Source: Rubrolithibacter sp043763625 (lineage in GTDB: Bacteria > Bacteroidota > Bacteroidia > Sphingobacteriales > Sphingobacteriaceae). From it: a stretch of DNA of 64,000 bases. Each line of letters opens with the position of its first letter. Position 1 is the stretch's first letter. Where the stretch lies: the NCBI GenBank assembly GCA_043763625.1, contig JAYULL010000182.1:1-64000 (forward strand). The letters are read 5' to 3'. This document shows, one piece after another, positions 52,456-61,293 of this stretch. Under the pieces are notes generated by a model. The model was not told where the DNA came from, searched no databases, and saw nothing but the letters and a program-made list of their open reading frames with translations. Made by a program: the position numbers and the translations under genes.

Positions 52456-53511
52456 ATGAGTGATAAAATTAAAATTGGCATTTCTATAGGCGACATAAAC
52501 GGAATCGGGTTAGAAGTTATACTTAAATCATTAGCAAATCCCGGTATTTACGATTATTTTACTCCAATTGTTTACGGTCATACACGTGTTGCCTCTTTCC
52601 ACCAAAAAGCGTTGGGGATTAACGATTTTAATTTCAATGTAATAAATAATCCTGCCGAAGCTCAAGCGAAACGGCCAAATTTGATTAACTGCTGGGAAGA
52701 AGAAGTTAAGGTAGATTTAGGTGAGGCTAATGAAACAGGAGGGAAATACGCACTAATTTCTTTAGAAAGGGCGGTGGAAGATCTGCTTGCCGCGAACATT
52801 CAGGCTTTAGTTACGGCGCCAATAAATAAAAATAATATACAAAGCGAGACCTTTAATTTTCCGGGCCACACGGAATACCTTCAATCTAAGGTAAATGCTA
52901 AGGATTCATTAATGTTTTTAATCGGCGAAGACCTTAAGGTGGGTGTTGTTACCGGTCATATCCCGGTAAGCAAGGTGGCAGAAAGTATCAGTAAAGAAAA
53001 AATTTTGGCAAAGCTTTCGCTGATGAATGATAGCTTGAAAACAGATTTCTGGGTTCAAAGACCTAAAATTGCTGTATTAGGTTTAAATCCGCATGCCGGT
53101 GACGGAGGTTTAATAGGCAACGAAGAAACGGATGTTATCAGTCCGGCAATTGAAGAAGCTAAACAACATGGTATTTTCGCGTTCGGACCTTATCCGGCTG
53201 ACGGCTTTTTTGCAAATAAAAGTTATTTGAAGTTCGATGCTGTCTTAGCAATGTATCACGACCAAGGTTTAATCCCGTTCAAGAATTTGGCTTTTCATAA
53301 CGGGGTTAATTTTACGGCCGGTTTGCCGGTTGTGCGTACTTCGCCCGATCATGGAACCGGATACGACATTGCAGGCCAAAACCTTGCTTCAGAAACTTCT
53401 TTTGTTGAGGCCATGTTCTTAGCCGCCTCTATAGTAAAACGACGAAAAGAACAAGCAGAGATTTCGGCGAATCCGCTTAAATTTTCTAAACTTTCAAAAG
53501 ACCGAGATTGA
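52456..53511 (+). CDS. pdxA: 4-hydroxythreonine-4-phosphate dehydrogenase
   Basis: PdxA oxidises 4-phosphohydroxythreonine in the DXP-dependent vitamin B6 route. The 351-residue protein has ISIGDINGIGLEVILKSL at the N terminus. Its three metal-binding His segments are FNFPGHTEYLQSK, LGLNPHAGDGGLIGNEE and MYHDQGLIPFKNLAF. The end TSPDHGTGYDIAGQNLASET is diagnostic. It starts 87 bases from the divergent rsmA and lies 12 bases upstream of a GH31 gene. The pdxA-rsmA neighbourhood is common in bacteria. Confidence 0.96.
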   Translation: MSDKIKIGISIGDINGIGLEVILKSLANPGIYDYFTPIVYGHTRVASFHQKALGINDFNFNVINNPAEAQAKRPNLINCWEEEVKVDLGEANETGGKYALISLERAVEDLLAANIQALVTAPINKNNIQSETFNFPGHTEYLQSKVNAKDSLMFLIGEDLKVGVVTGHIPVSKVAESISKEKILAKLSLMNDSLKTDFWVQRPKIAVLGLNPHAGDGGLIGNEETDVISPAIEEAKQHGIFAFGPYPADGFFANKSYLKFDAVLAMYHDQGLIPFKNLAFHNGVNFTAGLPVVRTSPDHGTGYDIAGQNLASETSFVEAMFLAASIVKRRKEQAEISANPLKFSKLSKDRD

Positions 53512-53523
53512 TAATTTATTTTT

Positions 53524-55125
53524 ATGAGTAAAACACGTTTTATCCTGTTCTTTTTACTTTGTTTAACTAAGATACCTGTCGTTGCACAAAATTCAACTTC
53601 AACACAAACGATTGTTGATGTTGAAGAAGGTGAGTTTTGGTGGGGAGGACCGGTTTCTGAAGGGCATAAACTACCTCTAAATACAAATCATCCTTTGGTC
53701 GATCTATACGGCGACAATAAGGGGAATCAGGCTCAGCCGCTCTTGCTGTCAAACCACGGCCGGTATGTATGGAGCGAGGATCCCTTTTCTTACGAATTTA
53801 AAAACAAGAAGCTTATCATTTCTGCAGCATCTACAGTCAAAAAAGGAAAAGCCGGAACTACGTTACGGGATGCGTATAAGTATTTAAGCGAAAATTTTTT
53901 TCCACCTTCCGGTCAACTGCCCGACGAGTTGTTGTTTACCAAGCCTCAATGGAACACGTGGATAGAACTCACCTATAGTCAAAACGAAACTGATATTTTA
54001 AAGTACGCTCACGGAATTTTACGGAACGGTTTCTCTCCGGGAGTTTTGATGATCGACGATACTTGGCAGGAAGGTTACGGCGTGTGGAATTTTCACCCCG
54101 GCAGGTTCCCAAACCCGAAGCTGCTTATCGATTCTTTACACCAAATGGGATTTAAGGTAATGCTTTGGATTTGTCCCTTTGTAAGTGCCGATTCTGCTCC
54201 CTATCGCGAATTAAAAGCAAAAAACGCTTTGCTGGCGGAGGCAGGGTCCGCATCTAAGCCCGAACCGGCAATGGTGAGATGGTGGAACGGGGCAAGTGCC
54301 GTGCTTGATTTTACAGCTCTCGAAGCTGTAACTTGGTTCAATGCTCAATTAGGAAGGCTGCAAAGAGATTACGGAATAGACGGGTTTAAGTTCGATGCAG
54401 GCGATGCACCCTTTTACACCGGCAAGGTAAGCTCTCGGCAAAATATTTCTGCTAACACACATACCGAGCTTTACGGACAATTCGGTTTAAAATATCCTCT
54501 AAACGAATATCGGGCGATGTGGAAAAGAGGCGGTCAACCCATTGCCGAACGTATTGCTGATAAATATCACAATTGGGAAGACTTGCAGAAACTTGTTCCG
54601 CAAATAGTGCTTCAGGGCTTAGAAGGATACTCGTTTACCTGTCCCGATATGATAGGAGGCGGAGACTATGTATCTTTTCTAAACCTCAAAACTTTAGATC
54701 AAGACCTTGTAGTTCGGTCAGCACAATGCCATGCCTTAATGCCTATGATGCAATTTTCCGTAGCGCCGTGGCGCATACTTGATAAATCTCATTTAAATGC
54801 TGTTAAAAAAGCAGTTTTATTAAGGTCGAAAATGACTCCGCAAATATTAGCCTTGGCAAAGCAATCCACTAAAAGCGGCGAGCCGATCGTAAAATCTTTA
54901 GAATATGTTTTTCCGAACCAAGGATTTGCAAAAGTGAAGGACCAGTTCATGTTAGGCGAAAAAATTATGGTAGCGCCGCTCACCGAAAAAGGCAAAACAT
55001 CTCGAGAAATTCTTATCCCGAAAGGAAAATGGAAATCAGACGAAGGTAAAATCATTAAAGGTCCGATTAAGCTAAAAACTGAAGTGGATCTAGAGCGGCT
55101 ACCTTACTTCGAGTTATTAAACTAA
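53524..55125 (+). CDS. Secreted glycoside hydrolase family 31 protein
   Basis: A 533-residue exported alpha-glycosidase. The N-terminal signal peptide is FILFFLLCLTKIPVVAQNS. The TIM barrel has PGVLMIDDTWQEGYGVWNFH, then FPNPKLLIDSLHQMGFKVML and WICPFVSADS. The nucleophile region is YGIDGFKFDAGDAPF near residue 286, typical of GH31 (KxDxxE-like, here KFDAGD). A candidate acid/base Asp is in FTCPDMIGGG. The protein is shorter than the 650-900 residues of many GH31 enzymes, since the distal beta domain is small. The natural substrate is unknown. It is 12 bases after pdxA. Confidence 0.87.
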   Translation: MSKTRFILFFLLCLTKIPVVAQNSTSTQTIVDVEEGEFWWGGPVSEGHKLPLNTNHPLVDLYGDNKGNQAQPLLLSNHGRYVWSEDPFSYEFKNKKLIISAASTVKKGKAGTTLRDAYKYLSENFFPPSGQLPDELLFTKPQWNTWIELTYSQNETDILKYAHGILRNGFSPGVLMIDDTWQEGYGVWNFHPGRFPNPKLLIDSLHQMGFKVMLWICPFVSADSAPYRELKAKNALLAEAGSASKPEPAMVRWWNGASAVLDFTALEAVTWFNAQLGRLQRDYGIDGFKFDAGDAPFYTGKVSSRQNISANTHTELYGQFGLKYPLNEYRAMWKRGGQPIAERIADKYHNWEDLQKLVPQIVLQGLEGYSFTCPDMIGGGDYVSFLNLKTLDQDLVVRSAQCHALMPMMQFSVAPWRILDKSHLNAVKKAVLLRSKMTPQILALAKQSTKSGEPIVKSLEYVFPNQGFAKVKDQFMLGEKIMVAPLTEKGKTSREILIPKGKWKSDEGKIIKGPIKLKTEVDLERLPYFELLN

Positions 55126-55196
55126 AGACCCTAAGCCCGGGATTTATACATACGGGAATAAATCAAAAAAACTTTCTTAGCTAAATTAATTTTATC

Positions 55197-55204
55197 TATT
55201 TTTG
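55197..55204 (+). promoter_or_regulatory. -7 element for the yceD-rpmF-plsX-fabH cluster
   Basis: TATTTTTG is an exact TAnnTTTG match, 19 bases before the TTG start at 55224. Confidence 0.55.
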
Positions 55205-55223
55205 CGGGCTTAATTGTCGTGCT

Positions 55224-55751
55224 TTGAAATCGTTACAGCCATATTGCATTCCCTTTACCGGCTTGAAACTTGGTAAACACGAATTTTCGTTTACTATAGA
55301 TAAAACGTTTTTCGATGAGTTTGAATATTCATTGGTAAAGAACGGCAAACTGAAACTGGAACTGGAATTAGACAGACAGGAAACCATGCTCATTTTAAAT
55401 TTCCATGTTAAGGGGGAGATTTTTTTAAATTGCGATGTTTGTTTGGCTCAGTACCCTACAGAAATTGATTTTAAAGAAAGGCAGATTGCGAAATTCAGCG
55501 AGAAAGATTTAGAAGAGGAAACAGAAGAAATTATGATATTACACAAGGCGGATCATGAAATTAACATATCTAATCTTGTGTATGAGTATATAAACCTATC
55601 CGTGCCCTACATAAATCGTTGCGGAGATACCGGAAATACTCAATGGTGCGATAAAGAGATGATTGAGAAGTTGCACAATCTTTCAAAGAATGAAGACCAA
55701 AAAAGCCTTGACCCGCGATGGGAAGCGCTTAATAAAATAAAAAATAATTAA
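55224..55751 (+). CDS. YceD family protein (DUF177)
   Basis: A 175-residue protein needed in other bacteria for normal 23S rRNA accumulation. The N-terminal KSLQPYCIPFTGLKLGKHEF is the Bacteroidota YceD start, which supports TTG 55224; no ATG is available. The core has LELELDRQETMLILNF and the CxxC of FLNCDVCLAQYP; further cysteines are in YINRCGDTGNTQWCDKEM. It precedes rpmF, the common yceD-rpmF pair, and is probably first in a long operon to accC. Confidence 0.9.
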   Translation: MKSLQPYCIPFTGLKLGKHEFSFTIDKTFFDEFEYSLVKNGKLKLELELDRQETMLILNFHVKGEIFLNCDVCLAQYPTEIDFKERQIAKFSEKDLEEETEEIMILHKADHEINISNLVYEYINLSVPYINRCGDTGNTQWCDKEMIEKLHNLSKNEDQKSLDPRWEALNKIKNN

Positions 55752-55766
55752 TAAACAAAGGAAGAG

Positions 55767-55958
55767 ATGGCACATCCAAAACGGAAAATATCCAAGTCGA
55801 GAAGAGATAAAAGAAGAACGCATTATAAAGCAGAAGCACCCACTTTATTCACTTGCAAAACTACAGGTGCAGTTCACTTGCCCCACCGTGCTTATAATGT
55901 AGACGGGATCTTATACTATAAAGGAAAGCCGGTTATTGAAAATACCACCATAGCATAA
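55767..55958 (+). CDS. rpmF: 50S ribosomal protein L32
   Basis: A 63-residue basic protein. It starts AHPKRKISKSRRDKRRTHYK, the L32 signature (P-x-R-x-x-S-x-x-R-R-x-x-R), followed by EAPTLFTCKTTGAVHLPHRA. The zinc-ribbon cysteines are mostly missing (one Cys remains), which is usual for the cysteine-poor form. An AAAGGAAG sequence sits just before the ATG and could act as a ribosome binding site, rare in this window. It lies between yceD and plsX. Confidence 0.96.
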   Translation: MAHPKRKISKSRRDKRRTHYKAEAPTLFTCKTTGAVHLPHRAYNVDGILYYKGKPVIENTTIA

Positions 55959-55971
55959 GTTAATTTTCTAC

Positions 55972-56910
55972 ATGAAAATCGGCTTAGATATAATGGGCGG
56001 AGATTATGCTCCCAAGGCCGCAGTTTTGGGAGCTATAGAAGCCCGGCAAACTCTTAGTTCAGATCATACCATAGTTCTTATCGGAAACAAAGATGAGGCA
56101 CTAACTCTTCTTGCCGAACAAGATTTCGATTCGGAGCTTTTTGAATTCGTTCATACAACCGAAGTTATCGGCATGGGCGAACATCCTACTAAAGCAATTG
56201 TTCAAAAACCCGACGCAAGCATAAGCTTAGGATTTAATCTGCTAAAAGAAGGTAAAATCGATTCGTTTGCTTCTGCCGGAAATACCGGAGCAATGCTGGT
56301 TGGCGCAGTCTTCAGTGTAAAAGCAGTACCCGGAGTTATTCGTCCTGCTATAGCTTCTATAGTTCCCAAACTTAAAAGTCGTTTCGGATTAATGCTTGAT
56401 GTTGGTGCTAATGCCGATTGTAAACCTGATACACTTCTCCAATTTGGAATTTTGGGTAGTATATATGCCGAAAATATGCTTGGTATCCGAAATCCCAAGG
56501 TTGGTTTAATAAATATCGGGGAAGAAGAAGAAAAAGGCAATATGCTCACTCAAGCTTCCTATTCCCTGATGAAGGATACTCGCTCATTTGATTTTATCGG
56601 CAACATTGAGGGCCGGGACCTTTTTAATGAGAAGGCTGATGTAATAGTGTGCGATGGTTTTACCGGAAATGTAATGCTGAAACTTGCTGAAACTTTCTAT
56701 ATCTTGACCTTGAAGAAAGGGTTTAAAGATGAGTTCTTCGATCGTTTTAACTACGAGCAATATGGCGGAAGCCCGATTCTAGGCGTAAATGCCCCGGTAG
56801 TGATCGGGCATGGCATTTCTACACCCGAAGCAATCAAGAATATGATATTACAATCGAGGGATATGATTACCTCGGGTTTGTTGGATAAGATAAAAGCTGC
56901 CTTTAATTAA
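55972..56910 (+). CDS. plsX: Phosphate acyltransferase PlsX
   Basis: PlsX makes acyl-phosphate from acyl-ACP, feeding phospholipid synthesis. The 312-residue protein starts MKIGLDIMGGDYAPKAAVLG. It has IGMGEHPTKAIVQKPDASIS, the phosphate-binding SFASAGNTGAMLVGA, RFGLMLDVGANADCKPDTLL and the end VIGHGISTPEAIKNMILQSR. It sits 13 bases after rpmF and ten bases before fabH. Confidence 0.96.
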   Translation: MKIGLDIMGGDYAPKAAVLGAIEARQTLSSDHTIVLIGNKDEALTLLAEQDFDSELFEFVHTTEVIGMGEHPTKAIVQKPDASISLGFNLLKEGKIDSFASAGNTGAMLVGAVFSVKAVPGVIRPAIASIVPKLKSRFGLMLDVGANADCKPDTLLQFGILGSIYAENMLGIRNPKVGLINIGEEEEKGNMLTQASYSLMKDTRSFDFIGNIEGRDLFNEKADVIVCDGFTGNVMLKLAETFYILTLKKGFKDEFFDRFNYEQYGGSPILGVNAPVVIGHGISTPEAIKNMILQSRDMITSGLLDKIKAAFN

Positions 56911-56920
56911 TGAATTATTT

Positions 56921-57910
56921 ATGCAAAGAAATTACGCCGCCATAACTGCGGTTAACGGTTACGTACCCGATTATGTTCTTACCAACCGGGAGTTGGAAAC
57001 CATGGTTGATACTAACGATGAATGGATCACTACTCGTACCGGAATTAAAGAACGCCGGATATTAAAGGGCCCCGGCCTTGCCACTTCAGACTTAGCCGTT
57101 CCGGCAGTAAAAGGCTTGCTCGAGAAACGCGGAATCGATGCATCTGAAATAGAACTTATTATTTTTTGCACCTCAACCGCAGATATGCCCTTTCCGGCAA
57201 CCGCAAATATCTTAGCAGGAAAAATCGGCGCCCATAATGCATGGGGATATGATTTACAAGCAGCATGTTCAGGATTTATTTTCGGACTCACTACAGGCGC
57301 ACAATTCATTGAATCAGGAAAGCATAAAAAAGTACTGGTAATAGGCGGCGATAAAATGTCGTCGGTAGTTAATTATGAAGACCGCACTACTTGCATACTT
57401 TTCGGCGACGGATGCGGAGCTGCACTTTTAGAACCGGCTGAAGAAGGTTTCGGCATTATTGATTCTATATTAAGAAGCGACGGACTCGGACAGCAATACT
57501 TAAACCTTAAGGGAGGTGGATCTCTTTATCCTGCTTCACATCAAACAATTGCAGATAAATATCATTACGCCTATCAAGAAGGGCAAGCGGTTTTCAAATT
57601 TGCCGTTACTAAAATGGCTGACGTTGCAGCTGAAATAATGGAAAAGAATAACCTTACGGCCGAGGATGTTGCCTGGCTTATTCCGCACCAAGCAAATAAA
57701 CGTATTATTGATGCTACTGCAAATAGAATGGGTGTAGGCAGGGATAAGGTGGCAATTAATATCGAGAAATACGGCAACACCACTAACGGAACAATACCTT
57801 TATGCCTTTGGGAGTGGGAGAGTAGACTGAAAAAAGGAGACAATATTATTTTGGCTGCTTTTGGCGGAGGCTTTACCTGGGGTTCTATGTACATCAAATG
57901 GGCCTACTAA
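56921..57910 (+). CDS. fabH: 3-oxoacyl-ACP synthase III (FabH)
   Basis: FabH condenses acetyl-CoA with malonyl-ACP to begin fatty-acid synthesis. The 329-residue thiolase-fold enzyme has its catalytic Cys in LQAACSGFIFGLTTGAQFI near residue 116. The His is in AWLIPHQANKRIIDATA and the Asn in EKYGNTTNGTIPLCL. N-terminal ELETMVDTNDEWITTRTGIK is typical. The run plsX-fabH-accB-accC places four fatty-acid genes in order. Confidence 0.97.
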   Translation: MQRNYAAITAVNGYVPDYVLTNRELETMVDTNDEWITTRTGIKERRILKGPGLATSDLAVPAVKGLLEKRGIDASEIELIIFCTSTADMPFPATANILAGKIGAHNAWGYDLQAACSGFIFGLTTGAQFIESGKHKKVLVIGGDKMSSVVNYEDRTTCILFGDGCGAALLEPAEEGFGIIDSILRSDGLGQQYLNLKGGGSLYPASHQTIADKYHYAYQEGQAVFKFAVTKMADVAAEIMEKNNLTAEDVAWLIPHQANKRIIDATANRMGVGRDKVAINIEKYGNTTNGTIPLCLWEWESRLKKGDNIILAAFGGGFTWGSMYIKWAY

Positions 57911-57974
57911 ATTATTTTAAATTTTGTTTTAACTTAATTGTTATACTTGCTTATAATAACCAAACCGGAAGAAA

Positions 57975-58439
57975 ATGGACATTAAACAAATTCAGGAACT
58001 CATTAAGTTTGTCTCAAAATCAGGCGTTAATGAAGTTTCCATCGAAGAGAAAGAGTTCAAAATAACCATAAAAACCAATCAAGCTCCTACATTTGTTACG
58101 GCCAATGTTCCGGCGTTTACGCCTGCAATATCTCAATCTGCCGCTGCTCCTGCAGCCGTAGAACAAAAAGTTATCCCGGTAGGGGAAGATACTTCCAAAT
58201 ATATAACCATTAAATCCCCGATGATCGGAACGTTTTATCGCTCGTCGAGCCCTGATAAGCCATCGTGTGTTGAGATAGGTGATGAAATTAGGTCCGGGCA
58301 AGTGGTTTGCATTATTGAAGCAATGAAGTTGTTTAACGATATCGAATCTGAAGTTTCGGGGCGTATTGTGAAGGTTTTGGTTGAAAATGCAAGCCCCGTT
58401 GAGTACGACCAACCTCTGTTCCTTGTAGACCCTTCTTAA
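57975..58439 (+). CDS. accB: Acetyl-CoA carboxylase biotin carboxyl carrier protein
   Basis: AccB carries biotin between the carboxylase and transferase halves of acetyl-CoA carboxylase. The 154-residue protein has an N-terminal helix (KQIQELIKFVSKSGVNEVSI), an Ala/Pro-rich linker and a C-terminal biotinyl domain. The biotinylated Lys is in IIEAMKLFNDIESEV near residue 118. BirA at 41004 should load the biotin. It precedes accC by 66 bases, which contain a 16-base palindrome. Confidence 0.96.
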   Translation: MDIKQIQELIKFVSKSGVNEVSIEEKEFKITIKTNQAPTFVTANVPAFTPAISQSAAAPAAVEQKVIPVGEDTSKYITIKSPMIGTFYRSSSPDKPSCVEIGDEIRSGQVVCIIEAMKLFNDIESEVSGRIVKVLVENASPVEYDQPLFLVDPS

Positions 58440-58456
58440 TTATTAAATGTGCCGGT

Positions 58457-58472
58457 ATGCAAACATTTGCAT
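58457..58472. promoter_or_regulatory. 16-base palindrome between accB and accC
   Basis: ATGCAAA-CA-TTTGCAT is a perfect 7+2+7 inverted repeat at 58457-58472. It lacks a T-run, so it is not a terminator. It could be a site for a dimeric regulator or an RNA hairpin that tunes accC; neither is shown. Confidence 0.4.
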
Positions 58473-58505
58473 TTCTGCTAATTTTCTTATTTTCAAATTT
58501 GAAAC

Positions 58506-59855
58506 ATGTTTAAAAAAATACTGATTGCAAACCGCGGCGAAATCGCTTTACGCATTATTCGAACGTGTAAAGAGATGGGTATTAAAACAGTAGCGGTATA
58601 TTCTACTGCCGATCGAGAAAGTTTGCATGTACGTTTTGCGGATGAAGCTGTATGCATCGGTCCTCCCGCCAGTAAGGATTCTTATTTGAATATTCCAAAT
58701 ATCATTTCTGCAGCAGAGCTTACTAATGCGGATGCTATTCATCCCGGATACGGCTTCTTGTCAGAAAATGCTAAGTTTTCAGCAATTTGCCGAGATTACG
58801 GAATTAAATTCATAGGAGCCACGCCCGAACAAATTAATGCCATGGGCGATAAGGCTTCTGCAAAAGCTACAATGAAAGAGGCGGGAGTGCCCACTATCCC
58901 GGGGTCCGAAGGATTGATCCAAGATATTGAAGAAGGAATTGAAATTGCGAACGAGATCGGGTATCCCGTGATTCTAAAAGCTACAGCAGGAGGAGGCGGA
59001 CGGGGAATGCGTATTGTGTGGAAAGATGAAGAGTTTGAACCTGCCTGGGATTCGGCCCGACAAGAGGCCGCAGCCGCTTTCGGAAATGACGGCATTTACT
59101 TAGAAAAATTTGTTGAAGATCCTCGCCATATCGAAATTCAAATTGTAGGAGATCAATACGGCACGGTGTGCCACCTCTCTGAACGCGATTGCTCTATTCA
59201 GCGACGTCATCAAAAGCTTGTTGAAGAATCTCCTTCTCCGTTTATGACAGACGACTTGCGGCAACGGATGGGAGAAGCTGCCGTAACCGGGGCTAAAGCC
59301 GTGCTATACGAAGGTGCCGGAACTATTGAATTTTTGGTGGATAAGCACCGGAATTTCTACTTCATGGAAATGAATACTCGCATACAGGTAGAGCATCCGG
59401 TTACAGAGGAAGTGATAAATTATGACCTTATAAAAGAGCAGATAAAAGTAGCTTCGGGAGTGCCCATTTCGGGCAAAAATTATATCCCTGCTTTACATTC
59501 CATTGAGTGTAGAATCAATGCCGAAGATCCGTTTAACGGATTTCGTCCTGCACCCGGCAGGATAACTCATTTTCATTCTCCCGGCGGTCACGGGGTTCGG
59601 GTAGATACTCATGTGTATGCAGGCTATCAAATTCCGCCGAATTACGATTCAATGATTGCAAAACTAATTTGTACTGCTCAAACTCGCGAAGAGGCAATAT
59701 CAACAATGGAAAGAGCGCTTAGCGAATTCGTAATTGAAGGTATCAAAACCACAATTCCATTTCATAAGCAATTAATGAAAGATCCCAATTTCAGAGCGGG
59801 AAATTTCACTACCAAGTTTATGGAAAGCTTCGACATTGAAGAATATAAGGTTTGA
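58506..59855 (+). CDS. accC: Acetyl-CoA carboxylase biotin carboxylase subunit
   Basis: AccC carboxylates biotin on AccB with ATP and bicarbonate. The 449-residue ATP-grasp protein starts MFKKILIANRGEIALRIIRT. It has the glycine-rich ATP loop KATAGGGGRGMRIVWKDEE, the HLSERDCSIQRRHQKLVEES segment, catalytic YFMEMNTRIQVEHPVTEEV and the C-terminal RVDTHVYAGYQIPPNYDSM. A terminator follows. Confidence 0.97.
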   Translation: MFKKILIANRGEIALRIIRTCKEMGIKTVAVYSTADRESLHVRFADEAVCIGPPASKDSYLNIPNIISAAELTNADAIHPGYGFLSENAKFSAICRDYGIKFIGATPEQINAMGDKASAKATMKEAGVPTIPGSEGLIQDIEEGIEIANEIGYPVILKATAGGGGRGMRIVWKDEEFEPAWDSARQEAAAAFGNDGIYLEKFVEDPRHIEIQIVGDQYGTVCHLSERDCSIQRRHQKLVEESPSPFMTDDLRQRMGEAAVTGAKAVLYEGAGTIEFLVDKHRNFYFMEMNTRIQVEHPVTEEVINYDLIKEQIKVASGVPISGKNYIPALHSIECRINAEDPFNGFRPAPGRITHFHSPGGHGVRVDTHVYAGYQIPPNYDSMIAKLICTAQTREEAISTMERALSEFVIEGIKTTIPFHKQLMKDPNFRAGNFTTKFMESFDIEEYKV

Positions 59856-59884
59856 TGTAACATCTAAGCAATAAAAAATTACGT

Positions 59885-59918
59885 ATACCGGTTTGTACCT
59901 TTCGAACCGGTATTTTTG
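59885..59918 (+). terminator. accC terminator overlapping the tatC -7 element
   Basis: ATACCGGTT (59885-59893) and AACCGGTAT (59905-59913) make nine perfect pairs around an 11-base loop, followed by TTTTGTTT. The end of the 3' arm and the T-tract are also the TATTTTTG (59911-59918) element of tatC. Confidence 0.75.
59911..59918 (+). promoter_or_regulatory. -7 element for tatC
   Basis: TATTTTTG is an exact TAnnTTTG match ending 14 bases before the tatC ATG at 59933. It shares bases with the preceding terminator. Confidence 0.55.
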
Positions 59919-59932
59919 TTTAACGAAATAAA

Positions 59933-60811
59933 ATGAGCGACAGTAAAATAAAGGGCCTGATAGAGTCAATTAAAGAAAAAGGCAGAAGTTATGAGGCCGA
60001 AATGTCATTTTTTGACCATCTCGAAGTTTTAAGATGGCACTTGATTCGATCGGCAATCGCAATCGTTATTTTTACTCTCCTTGCCTTCTCGTATTACGAT
60101 TATGTTTTCGATCAAATAATTATGGGCCCGGGCAGGCCTGACTTTTGGACCTACCGCATGATGTGTATCCTTGGTGCCCGATACAACCTCGGCCCTGAGT
60201 TTTGCGTTAAAGAAATCCCCTATACGCTCATAAATACCGAGTTGGCGGGCCAGTTTACGCTTCAATTAAATTCTTCGCTTATCATGGGCTTGGTACTGGG
60301 CGGTCCGTATCTATTATATGAAATTTGGCGCTTTATTAAACCGGGATTGAATGATGTTGAACGTAAATCAACAACCGGATTTGTATTCTATGCCTCGTTG
60401 CTTTTTGTTTTGGGAGTACTTTTCGGCTACTTTATTATTTCGCCGCTTTCAGTTAATTTTTTGGCAAACTATCAAATAAGTAAAATCATTAAAAATCAAA
60501 TTACAATTGACAATTACTTATCCTCGGTAGCGACCTTAACATTAGGTTCCGGCATTGTTTTTCAGCTTCCTGTTGTAATTTTTATCTTATCTAAAATGGG
60601 GATAATGACTCCGGCATTTATGCGGGCTTCGCGACGCTATTCAACTGTGATTATTTTAGTTATCGCGGCTATTGTAACTCCGACACCTGATATGTTAACT
60701 ATGCTTACGGTCAGCTTTCCGCTGTTTTTATTATATGAATTAAGTATAGGCGTTTCGGCACGTGTTGAGCGGAAGCGTAAAAAGGCTGAGCTGGATTTTT
60801 ACAAGAATTAA
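59933..60811 (+). CDS. tatC: Sec-independent protein translocase subunit TatC
   Basis: TatC is the receptor for twin-arginine signal peptides and exports folded proteins. The 292-residue protein has the N-terminal signature EMSFFDHLEVLRWHLIRSA and about six membrane helices. Other TatC features are YLLYEIWRFIKPGLNDVERK and SSVATLTLGSGIVFQLPVVI. TatA/B are not adjacent. A likely substrate in this window is the RR-motif protein at 17988. Confidence 0.95.
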   Translation: MSDSKIKGLIESIKEKGRSYEAEMSFFDHLEVLRWHLIRSAIAIVIFTLLAFSYYDYVFDQIIMGPGRPDFWTYRMMCILGARYNLGPEFCVKEIPYTLINTELAGQFTLQLNSSLIMGLVLGGPYLLYEIWRFIKPGLNDVERKSTTGFVFYASLLFVLGVLFGYFIISPLSVNFLANYQISKIIKNQITIDNYLSSVATLTLGSGIVFQLPVVIFILSKMGIMTPAFMRASRRYSTVIILVIAAIVTPTPDMLTMLTVSFPLFLLYELSIGVSARVERKRKKAELDFYKN

Positions 60812-60846
60812 TAACAATATCATTATCGGGGAGTTAAAATAGAACG

Positions 60847-61284
60847 ATGTCGACCGAGAAACTACAAATTGCCGTTGGTGCCGACCATGCCGGGTTCAAC
60901 TACAAAGAGCTGATAAAATCATTTTTACCCGACTCAGAAATTACGGACTTTGGAACGAACAGTGCGACCTCGGTTGACTATCCCGATTTTGCTCACCCGG
61001 TAGCAAGTGCGGTTGAACGTGGCGAAGCAACATTTGGCATTTTGGTTTGCGGAAGCGCAAACGGAGTGGCAATAACTGCAAACAAGCATCAAGGGATACG
61101 AGCCGCCATTTGTTGGACGGAAGAGCTTGCAGAACTTGCCCGCTTGCATAACAACGCAAATGTGCTTTGTATTCCGGCAAGATTTGTTTCAATAGAAACT
61201 GCCGAAGCAATTGTAAAAAAATTTTTAAGCACACCATTTGAAGGCGGCCGACATGCAGATCGGGTAAATAAGATTTCCTGTTAA
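60847..61284 (+). CDS. rpiB: Ribose 5-phosphate isomerase B
   Basis: RpiB interconverts ribose 5-phosphate and ribulose 5-phosphate (or allose phosphate in some members). The 145-residue protein has VGADHAGFNYKELIKSFLPD, DYPDFAHPVASAVERGEATF and the active-site region GILVCGSANGVAITANKHQG. It ends with RFVSIETAEAIVKKFLSTPF. It lies 35 bases after tatC and nine bases before an M28 peptidase. Confidence 0.95.
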   Translation: MSTEKLQIAVGADHAGFNYKELIKSFLPDSEITDFGTNSATSVDYPDFAHPVASAVERGEATFGILVCGSANGVAITANKHQGIRAAICWTEELAELARLHNNANVLCIPARFVSIETAEAIVKKFLSTPFEGGRHADRVNKISC

Positions 61285-61293
61285 ATATATATA

